Shown: positions 55,684-64,000 of the stretch, piece by piece | How the letters are laid out: the number at the start of each line of letters is the position of its first letter | Numbering within the stretch: position 1 is the first letter of the stretch | Assembly (NCBI GenBank): GCA_020746835.1 | Contig: JAGPNK010000002.1 | Coordinates: forward strand, 3,038,001 to 3,102,000 | DNA from: Stachybotrys elegans | Taxonomy: Eukaryota; Ascomycota; Sordariomycetes; Hypocreales; Stachybotryaceae | DNA length: 64,000 nucleotides | Reading direction: 5' to 3' | Notes under the pieces: model-generated | The model's input: the letters and a program-made list of their open reading frames with translations, nothing else | What the model was told of the DNA's origin: nothing | Databases searched by the model: none | Made by a program: the position numbers and the translations under genes

Positions 55684-58600
55684 CTTGATGGTTGGTTGTG
55701 GTGGTGGTGGTGATTGTGTTGTGGTTGTGGTTGTTGTTGTTGTGATGGTTGTTGTGATTGTGTGATGAGGATGAAGAGAAAGGGATCGATGAGGGAGGAG
55801 GAAGAGACAGATATTTATACACTTTTTGGTCTTTGAGATCTGTGTCCAAGTTGTCCGATTTCTCCTCACGATCTTCAGCGTCTTGGCTATGGAATGACGG
55901 TCTCGATTCCTCAGTTGCTGCACCGTGACCAACAACACCAGAGCACTAGTGAAGCCTCCCCATACGAACAATGATGCTACGGACATGGCCTCGGTTATCG
56001 GATCGTGTTCCTGGCGACGGAGAGTCCTAGCGTGCTTCTTGCCGCCTCAAAGGCAATAGACCGGCATCATGGGGAGGCGCCACGGCATGGCCGCTCGGCA
56101 AAGGCATTCGGAGACAGTGCCATATGGCTGACGTCGTTGCTCGTTACGGACCGTCGGCCCCTCCATATCGAGCGCTGGGGTTCGAATTAGCTTGATTGAA
56201 CTTAGAGTCCTCTTGGATTCCAGACCTGGGGCAGATGGCGCTGTCCATCTCGTCTCCGCAACGTGATGGGCCGGGTATAGCCTCGCCAAGCGGAGGAACA
56301 TTCCTCACAACGCCCTATAGTCGCGAGAAGAAGCGATCTGGATGACTCCGCCCCGATGGAAATCCTCGCCCCGGATATAGGCGCGCACCAATTATCGGGA
56401 TCCCGATGGCTTTGGCTGGAATGCTCTAAAGGGCCCTGCCGCCATATATTGGTTCCAGGGCCCTTAAGCTTTCGACTGGCTGCGCCCCTGCCCTGAAAGA
56501 CAAAATTCCGACCCGCTGGAATATTGAATCTGCCGCTTTTTGGTGGTTTAGTTGAATTCTTCTTCGTGCTTCTTGTTGCCATGGTGGCGGGACCTCGGCC
56601 TTGACGATGAGGCGGACTGTGGCGGCAGGCCCAAAATGGTTGGACATGGGCATCACAGTACCCGATTCGGGTATGTGCAAGAGGGAATTGGGTAATCGGT
56701 GACGTTACGAGGTTCAATAATTGTCATGCGTGTGTTGTAGCGAAGAGAAGCGCGTGTCGTCCGTGGATATTACGTGGACATGTTTGCCGAGGCAATATGT
56801 GCTAGCAGTAATTCGTGCGAGTTAAGGGAGCCCTACTGAATGGTTTGTCCTATGATTTTTTGGTGCGTATCGCCAGAAGCAAAGAGCAAGCAATTTCACA
56901 GGCAGCGTTGTCAATGTCTTGTTGTAGTGGGTTGTGGGTTGCAAGGACGCTTTGGTGAGTTACCGTGTGATGTAAGTGAGGATGTGTCAACAAAATCTTG
57001 AGCAAATTCCGGTTACCTGGCTGACGGGTTGTATACATAACTGATAATTTATGTGCTGGTTGCAGCATCCGTCGGTTCCAGAGTCTTCTGAACATCTAAC
57101 AATCCATATGGAAGGGTTGGGGCGAAGCTATCACGACAACCAACAAAACGCAAAACCGCAATACAATCAAGCGACAACCCGAGGCCAATGGAGGTGATAT
57201 TCAGCATATTTTTATTTATTTATGTAAGAGAAGACTCAACACTGAAAATTGAACTCATACAAACAACCACTGATCAAGTTGGTGGTGTAGGGTAGCCAGC
57301 CAGCCATGTTCACTTGCCGTCCGGTATGACTTGCAGACAGTGTGCCCAAACCAGACACTGGGTTACGGAGATGCATTGGACGTCGAAAGGAGAAATACAA
57401 AATAGAACCGGTAAATTGACAGGCTAGCATATGATTCATTGATAGAGGCATAGTGAAGTCTTGATGTCACAGAAACTAGCCACAGATGCAGGAATGAGTA
57501 GCGATGATAAAAAGGTCATGCCATGCACAAAACAGGTGGAAAAGGGAGATTACCAACACATTACCGGGCAAGATTAGATACAGTGAGCGCCTCACTGTCC
57601 CGTCTCATCGAGTCCATTGTTGTCTCCTGAGGCTCAAGAGGATGGAGGAGGACGTGTATCACGTGACAGAACAGCTCAAAAAGGTTAGTTCATACCTGTC
57701 TCTGAGACCACGGACCTTCAGCCGTAATAAAGTTTAGCGCAAGCCAAAAACAACATGAACACCCAAACACCAAGGCAAGAGCCCTCCAGAATAAAAAGAA
57801 ACAGGCACGTGGGGGGAGAGAGAGAGAGGCGGGGCGGACAGGCATCGTGATTAGGATCGAGCGCCTTGAGCCATTATTCTTTTCCCTTTGGTCTTCTCCA
57901 GTTTCTTCCTCTTCTCGCTGATCCTTGCACATGTTGGATGATCCTGGAGGTCCCTGAGGCGGCCCGCTCTCGACCACATGGGCGAATTGCGGCCGCTGAT
58001 TGGCTGCTCCCCTCTGGCCACCACGGAGAGCACGCGACCATTTTCTTGATGATGCTTGGTCAATCCTTTGCCCTCTTCTCTCTCGACTCCCGTCTCCATC
58101 CATCCGTCCGTCTCGCATGCAGGGAGCACGAGGGCCCAGTCCCAATCTTCAACCAGTACCTCGCACCGCCCTACTGAGATGGCACCGAGGACAGGTACCC
58201 CCCTCTGGCTGCCTCTCATGCATCTCTAGCCTGGTCGTTGGGCGGTCCCCGTGCCGTCTGGTTTGCTTCCTACTGGTCCTGTCAGAGCTTCGCCTCTCAA
58301 GCCTCCCCCTTGCTGCCCCTGCTACCGCCTGCTTCTAAGGTAGGTCGCCTCTGATCTTGCCTGATGAGTTCGTAGTGCCGGACCCGATGAGACCCTCTCT
58401 GGTGATAGCAACCGTTTGCCTCTGCACCTACTGTACAGTAGTTCGTCGTCTGGTTCGACTCGTGCCTCCTCTCCTCTCTCTCTTATCTGTTGATCTGTCC
58501 CTCTTCCTCCTCAACACCAACCTGTCCTGCTCTACCACCTACCCGACGGATATTCCGCGCTCTACTCCGTGCCTTTTCTCTCCCCCACGCCCTTCTTGCC

Positions 58601-59049
58601 AAGGCTCAACTGCCATCATTCATCGTCACGTTTCACGCGCCCACCCCGTCCGGATCCTGTCTTCTGAAACCACCCCTGTCTCTCGCACCTCACTTATCAT
58701 CAAACGTCCTCGGACCACCACGCGTGCCTATCTGCAATCCAAAGCCCCAGGCTACTCACTCGTCTCTCTTTTTCTTCTTCTTCTTCCTGTATTCATCTGT
58801 CATTTGCCGGGGATCTTGACTTGATATGCGATCAACGTCCTAATACATCTCGGTCGGCTGCCGTGAGTGCCTGTATTCGATACGACACCCTGTTGCACAA
58901 GCGCCGCTCAGCACAGCATCTCCCGTCATTCTGCGTTACTCTTTCCAGCTATATTACAAGCATTAGACGGACATCTGCTCGATCCCAAGGCCACCTTGGC
59001 TCGCCTTCCTTACACCGGCAGCGCCAATCTACCGATATAACCTCCCACG
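55684..59049. other. intergenic, hydrophobin promoter and bHLH leader
   Basis: 3.4 kb between two divergent genes. The left end is the hydrophobin promoter; the right part, from about 58060, is C/T-rich leader sequence for the bHLH gene. A 171-codon minus-strand frame (56202-56717) contains a basic stretch but no domain I recognise; I do not call it a gene. Confidence 0.5.
55812..55819 (-). promoter_or_regulatory. TATA box of the hydrophobin-like gene
   Basis: TATAAATA on the minus strand, 129 bases upstream of the ATG. The leader between is rich in CAA and CAC triplets and has no extra ATG upstream of the start, as expected for a strongly expressed fungal gene. Confidence 0.7.
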
Positions 59050-60325
59050 ATGCCCCGTCCTGGCCTTCCGCCCACGCCGGGCTCCTCCTCTGACATCAAG
59101 GGCAAAGACGGATCTCAGCAGCTTTCGTCCCTTCAACTCGCCTTCGAGCTCCCACCACCCGCTATATACGATGCCGCCCGAGTCTCCCCTCCCAACGCTG
59201 GCGTTACCTCCCCCTCCATAGATGTGTCCCCGCGGACCACCTATCCTGTGCAGGCCGCCGAGGCCGTCAAAGCACGCCGACGATCCGCTACTGTCGCCGC
59301 CAAGGAATCCAAAGACCCCAAAGAAAACTCCAATACTTTTACCCTCCCCCCTCCTCCCACGCGGTCCAGGAAGATTATTCAGATGAAGCCACGCTCCCAA
59401 CAAGAGACGCTGGACTCGTCTAAAACAAAAGAGACGGGCAAAGGAAACGCAAGAGGGAATACCTCCACCGCTAAGGCAACTACCGCAACTTCTGCGGCCT
59501 CTGCTGCTGCGGCTTCTGCTTCCAGCCCTGCAGGCGCACAAGGCAAGAAGAAGCAGCCAAGTGCTACGAGCGCGGCCGGGAGGAAGATTGCGAGAAAGAC
59601 GGCACACAGCCTGATTGAACGCCGAAGACGAAGCAAAATGAACGAGGAGTTTGCTGTCCTCAAGAACATGATCCCCGCCTGTACCGGAGAGATGCACAAG
59701 TTGGCCATTCTGCAGGTATGCGACCCCCATGGTCAGGTGTACGGCCGAAATGAACAATACAAGATGACTGACTTGATCACAGGCATCTATAGAATATGTG
59801 CGATATCTTGAAGATTGTGTCGCCAAGCTCAAGGCTCAGCACGCCGAGGGGCAGGCCCGCGGAGAATCTGCCTACAGCCACCTGCCCTCTATCCACGAGT
59901 TCCACCCTACTCTTAGAGAAGACAATGGCGATGTGGAAATGACAGACTCTGAGGCACCTTCACCGACTCTCACAGTCAGCCAGGATCGCCCTCATCAACC
60001 TTCTGTATCGCCGGCATTGTACGCTCAGGATTCACGCCATCGCCAGCACTCGTACTCCTCGGTTTCCACGGACCACAGGAATTACAGCTACAGCGCCTCG
60101 GCCGGCACATCGCCTGCCTTTGGCCCTCAGGTCAACAACGGGTACATGCCGGGCAACGGTTCTGTAACTGGATCGACTCTCACCAGCCCTGCTCTTCACC
60201 CGCAGAGTGATCTTGACCAGGAGGCAACAGCTGCACTCTTGATGCTCAACAACGACAGGAGACTTTCAGGTGCTGCTGGTGCTAATGGCCGTGCGTTATC
60301 AGTCCGAGATTTACTCAGCGCCTGA
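59050..60325 (+). CDS. bHLH transcription factor
   Basis: Two exons: 59050-59715 and 59783-60325; 402 residues. The basic region and helix 1 are at about 180-210 (ARKTAHSLIERRRRSKMNEE), loop and helix 2 after it (ACTGEMHKLAILQ then ASIEYVRYLEDCVAKLKAQH, joined over the intron). The basic region has His-Glu-Arg at the positions that select CACGTG-type E-boxes. The first 170 residues are Ala/Ser/Pro-rich and basic, the last 150 Ser/Gln/Pro-rich. It is closest in style to the S. pombe Esc1-type fungal bHLH factors, judged from memory of the basic region. It should be nuclear and dimeric. A long C/T-rich leader precedes it. Confidence 0.88.
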
Positions 60326-60879
60326 TGCTGAGGACACGCACACCACCGGCTCTCGGATACGAGGGAATATTTATCCCTATTTCAATCCCTACCGACGAGA
60401 TTGTAATCTGTTGGTTGATCCTTGATGACTCGTAAACCTCTCACGATACCCTTTCGGTAGCTGTATGCGCGGATGTCTCGCTATAATGCTTAGGCGAGGG
60501 AGCGAAGTAGGGTGGAGCATGGGGAGGGCCGGCAATGTTGATTTGAGCATAAGGCGTTTTGGAGCACATGTGAAACGAGTATACAACTCTGGTTTTTTCT
60601 TTATCAACGTGGTTACATGGATTTATGGAGATGTCCGAGTCCTTGGTCCGGGGCCTATAGGTATTCTAGAAGCATGGCTGCCCATTCAACATATACGTTG
60701 AAAAATATACGAATAGATGTCTTGATGAATGGACAGTGCCATTTGGTGTATTGACTTGTTGGAACTGATTAGATATACAGAGCAATCGCATCTCTTCTAT
60801 TACGCCGAGATGTTATCCGATGTATGCAAATGTTATGCTAGATTGGGCACATAGCGGGGTGCCTGCCTTGGACTTGGCC
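60326..60879. other. convergent 3' flanks of bHLH and PER1
   Basis: Non-coding, AT-rich, nothing notable. Confidence 0.5.
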
Positions 60880-62055
60880 TCATGATTTCAGTCTTTCGCT
60901 TCCGGCTATGTCATCGTGTGCATCCTTGATCAGAAACCTGCGGAACTGTAAGCAAGGACAAGAATAGCCACACAAGGCTGATGACTTACTTGTACCACAG
61001 GATAGTCGGCCCAATGGTCATCAGGTGCCACAGGCTGTGAGCATCAATGGAGCCGAGCCACGGTGGGAAGTCGAACAGCTCCATGCTCATAGCAAATGTC
61101 ACCCAAGCGACTACCAAACCAGGCCAGATAGCCCACGTGCGACGGGACTTGCGGTACTTGTCGTAACTGAACCAGCTCCACAGGAGATTCTGGATCACTC
61201 CGGCGGCGACGTTGGCGGCCATGTTGTAGGTGTAGTCCCAGCGCACTCCCTTGAGATATGCGACATGGCAGATGTACAGGAAGCCGCAGAGGAGCGTCCA
61301 CGCGCGCAGGACCGAGCGCCGCCGGGGTGTAGGTCGGTCGAGGCGGAAGATGCGCACGGGGGTATAGTACATGCCGTAGAGCACGCTGGCGCCGGCGGCA
61401 AAGTAGTCGAGCTCCTCGGTGAGCTGGAAGTCGCGGGTGTGGAAGATGGCGCTGAAGATCCAAGAGGCGATGCCGACGCGCGAGAGCCAGATGTAAAAGG
61501 GCCGCATGCTGTAGGAGGCGGGCATCCTATCGCTGATCTGGGTCAGGCCGTTCCAGTGAGCCCACAGGTTGCCCAACGAGAAGATGACGCTGAAGGGCTC
61601 TTGCATGCCCAAGAATCGGTAGAAGGGCCATTTCCCGTGGAACTGGACAATGGGCTTGCCGGCATCGATGCGGCGCGCGGTGATGATGTGCTGGCAGGTG
61701 TAGTCACATTCGCTGGCACAATCCCAGAGGAGCAAGCGGTGGAGGAAGGCTTGGGGGATCGGGTCAGAACATGGCATCGAACATGACGGCGTCAGAGGGA
61801 AACGAACGGATGGGGGTGTGAGGCTGGCTAGGGCCGCAGTTCTCGCGCTGGCAGAGCTTCACGGAGAGGCGGAGGGTCAGCAGAGAGCTAGGTGGCCTTT
61901 GGAGATGGGGACTGGCGACGAACCTCAAGACATTGCTTAAACTCGGGAAGCCTATCGCCGGGAGAAGCGGTGACAGAAGCGGCAAGGAAGAAGACAACAA
62001 GTAAGAGGGCCAGGGGAAGGACGCGAATCAAAGGCCTCCCCCTATGAGACGCCAT
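60880..62055 (-). CDS. PER1: Per1-like GPI-remodelling protein of the ER
   Basis: Four exons on the minus strand: 62055-61924, 61856-61808, 61749-60990, 60937-60880; 332 residues. A signal peptide (LALLLVVFFLAASVTA) is followed by a Cys motif CLELCQRENCG, then IPFLHRLLLWDCASECDYTC, the signature of the Per1/PGAP3 family. Several membrane segments follow, with the conserved HWNGLTQ, FHTRDFQLTEELDYF and DAHSLWHLMTIGP. The end is FLIKDAHDDIAGSERLKS. Per1 acts in the ER on GPI anchors, removing the unsaturated acyl chain before remodelling; it is a CREST-superfamily membrane hydrolase. The last intron has two acceptors eight bases apart; only the distal one gives the conserved C-terminus. Confidence 0.93.
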
Positions 62056-63164
62056 GGCGGGAGCATGAGGTTGGACGATGGAAGTCACAAAACCTCGAGC
62101 TCGCCCAGTAGAGCGGGGATGGTCCAAGGGCCCCAAGGTTGCTACAGGAGGTAGGGTACCTCGAGTGCCTAGCAGTCAACGCAGGAAAGCCAAGTACCGT
62201 TGGAGTTTTGTGGAGAAGCCAGTAAGGTGCAGCTTGGAGGCATGCACATTGAGATGCAGGACACCAACACATGCCAAGTTCCAATCGCATCTGTGTCTAG
62301 AAAATTAATACAGTCTCGGATCTCCATGAGAGTATGTACATAGCAGCCTCCATCCACAGTGTGAATACGAGTGAAAGCAAGATTTGATTCGGGTCTGATG
62401 ACTGTTCTTGGACGCGGAATCTCATCTACAAGGAATGCTGAATGCTGGAATCCGAAATAATGCAGCAATCAGGACGAAGGTGAGCATTCCATTGTGGCCA
62501 CCTCGACGAGACGGCTCATGGGCGCGTTTGATTGTGTATAACATCGCCCCTATAGCATCATGCCAAAGCCGATGCATGATGGAAGGCGACAAGGGTGCTA
62601 TGGTTCTAGGGACAAATAGGTAGAATAAACATTGGTTCTTGTTGGCTTCTCACCGCAAATTCTAAAACAGCAGCGTGGCACCAAGAAAAAAAGACTGCAG
62701 TATTCGTGAATGTTTGTTTGATAGGCAATTGACCAACATAGATCGTTCCCATCTACACCACGCCCTTTTCCAAGGGCTGCGAACATCTCTCATCATACCT
62801 TAGCGGCATGTTAGTGCATAGCGCATGGATAATATTGAGCTCCCATTGCCGGTGGTGATTTCTGCATCGGCAGCCCAGCCCGTTGCCCGTGCAACCGGCC
62901 GCGTCGTGATTGGCCGACCCGCATGCCATCCAAAATATCGTCGTTCCCTCCAGCCAGCCACTCCATCCTGCCGGACCTCGACACGCTACATGGAATAATT
63001 TCTCGATTCGAAACGATTGCATTTCAGACCATGGGCACATTCGACACGTAAATCATCAATTACACGCCCCCGAACCCAAACCATCACGTCGATCCCCCCT
63101 AATCACACATAAATCCCACTGCTGCCGTCAACGATATATAACACGAGCGCGTCGACTCGACACA
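62056..63164. other. divergent intergenic region of PER1 and the last gene
   Basis: No gene is seen. A TATATAA at 63135-63141 lies about 25 bases before the ATG of the gene that runs off the window. Confidence 0.5.
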
Positions 63165-64000
63165 ATGGCGACCGCTTCGCCGACCCCAATGCCCAGCGCC
63201 AATGGCCTCGCCAGAAGGACTTCCCAGCGCCAGGCCCTGAGGCGTCCCCCTTCCCGTCAGGCCCTCACCAGAAGCGAGAGCCAGCCTGGCCCAGCCACGT
63301 CCAAAAGCCAGCAGTACCACGACGACAGCTCCGAGGACGAGATCCCTGTGCCTATGAAGCTCAGTGCCTTCACCAAGGCCCTGCTCAACGACGGCGCTCC
63401 CGAGCCCGCACAGCGTCCTCCTTCGCCCCCTCGCACGCGCCGCCGCACCAGTGCCCTCAACGCGTCGGTGTCTTCCTCATCGGACACCGGCAGACACCTT
63501 AGATCCGGCAGCGTGCAGGCGAGCGCCGCCCCTGCTCAGTCGGGCAGATCTTCCAGGCCGGCCAGTCCTACCAGGAGCCGAGAAGGAAGCCCTGCTCGGA
63601 AGAGAGTCATCCGACTCAGCAGCAACTCCCAGAGCCTGAGCCAGATGCAGCCCACCAAACGCCGATCCACCTCGCTGTCTCGCTCTACGCAGAGGCCCCG
63701 ACCTACCAGCCGAAACGGCAGCAGGGAGCTTTCTGCGGACGAGAAGCCCGAGCCCCAAGCGGATCTGAATACTCCGGCCCAGGCGGTGAGGGTGGTTCGA
63801 ATTGCCGCAGGCTCCTCTGGGAAGAAGGGCCGCATGGGCTCTGCTGGAACATCCTCTGGAAGGTCCAATTACGATCGCTCAGCCGTGGACAAGTCTGGAT
63901 TGGAATTGGACAGCGAGCCCCTGGAGCCTCCCGAGACTGTTGCCCGCAACGCTCCCCCAGTTAACCTCGGAAGCGTGTCGAGGTATCCCTCCTCAAGCCT
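63165..64000 (+). CDS. 5' part of a Ser/Pro/Arg-rich protein, possibly an Mps1-type kinase
   Basis: The frame is open from ATG 63165 to the window end: 278 full codons, no intron needed. It begins MATASPTPMPSANGLARRTS and has the conserved-looking islands SSEDEIPVPMKLSAFTKALL and RKRVIRLSS-type basic patches among low-complexity Ser/Pro/Arg sequence. No kinase domain lies in the window. The EIPVPMK and KRVIRLS islands recall the N-terminus of fungal Mps1/TTK checkpoint kinases, but this is from memory and could be wrong; other disordered regulators are possible. The gene is cut by the window edge. Confidence 0.7.
   Translation, partial: MATASPTPMPSANGLARRTSQRQALRRPPSRQALTRSESQPGPATSKSQQYHDDSSEDEIPVPMKLSAFTKALLNDGAPEPAQRPPSPPRTRRRTSALNASVSSSSDTGRHLRSGSVQASAAPAQSGRSSRPASPTRSREGSPARKRVIRLSSNSQSLSQMQPTKRRSTSLSRSTQRPRPTSRNGSRELSADEKPEPQADLNTPAQAVRVVRIAAGSSGKKGRMGSAGTSSGRSNYDRSAVDKSGLELDSEPLEPPETVARNAPPVNLGSVSRYPSSS

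Noticed and set aside
56170..56190. GGTTCGAAT-like tRNA B box
   Set aside because: No matching A box or cloverleaf arms around it; the same short string occurs by chance.
56202..56717. 171-codon minus-strand frame with a basic stretch
   Set aside because: No signal, domain or neighbouring splice sites; isolated and of ordinary random composition.
61025..61786. 253-codon antisense frame across PER1
   Set aside because: Shadow of the PER1 exon; rich in Ala, Glu and Val with no domain.

Overview
The window is a 64 kb stretch of nuclear DNA from a filamentous ascomycete (Pezizomycotina, most likely Sordariomycetes and probably Hypocreales; the genus cannot be fixed from sequence alone). The evidence is gene content: RAD51, a Nup120-type nucleoporin, VPS26, RPL9, V-ATPase subunit H, endopolyphosphatase, a fungal PhoD-like phosphatase, P5C dehydrogenase, Per1, a DUF1765-type protein, a cutinase, a hydrophobin and a Zn2Cys6 regulator. 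Introns are mostly 50-170 nt with GTRNGT donors, RCTRAC branch points and YAG acceptors. Gene models were assembled by hand: exons were joined only where donor, acceptor and reading phase agreed and the protein stayed sensible. No tRNA, rRNA, CRISPR array or recognisable transposon was seen.

Layout. 1-4989 is gene-free and becomes a pyrimidine-rich leader for an RRM+YTH RNA-binding protein (4990-7084). A small heat shock protein follows (9168-9917), with a heat shock element and a possible mitochondrial presequence. RAD51 (10960-12112) has an MCB-like box upstream and is followed by the nucleoporin gene (12637-16244). VPS26 (minus) and RPL9 (plus) share a divergent promoter. A predicted cell-surface protein (20052-21231, minus) precedes V-ATPase subunit H (22748-24394) and endopolyphosphatase (26313-28700), which converges on a membrane kelch protein (29302-31769, minus). 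A 3.2 kb spacer leads to a secreted cutinase (35006-35731) that converges on a Zn2Cys6 factor (35891-37685, minus). Next come a GFA/CENP-V-type enzyme (38521-39204) and a large DUF1765-type protein (39762-43484, minus). After a 4.8 kb gene-poor spacer lie the PhoD-like phosphatase (48310-50912) and mitochondrial P5C dehydrogenase (51666-53599).

53.6-59 kb is the accessory part of the window. It holds an 80-residue stand-alone DnaJ-type zinc-finger protein (53973-54215, minus), a small ORF just upstream of it, an AT-rich repeat-bearing patch, and a short eight-cysteine hydrophobin-like secreted protein (55253-55683, minus). Beyond it are a bHLH transcription factor (59050-60325), Per1 (60880-62055, minus) and the 5' end of a Ser/Pro/Arg-rich protein, possibly an Mps1-type kinase, cut by the window edge (63165-64000).

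Most genes are housekeeping genes arranged independently; I see no biosynthetic gene cluster or operon-like system. The best leads for something new are the stand-alone DnaJ zinc-finger miniprotein with its neighbouring ORF, the atypical hydrophobin with an acidic Glu-Ala spacer, a polyphosphatase whose own tail resembles a target of lysine polyphosphorylation, the two-start heat shock protein, and the stopless in-frame intron of the polyphosphatase gene.
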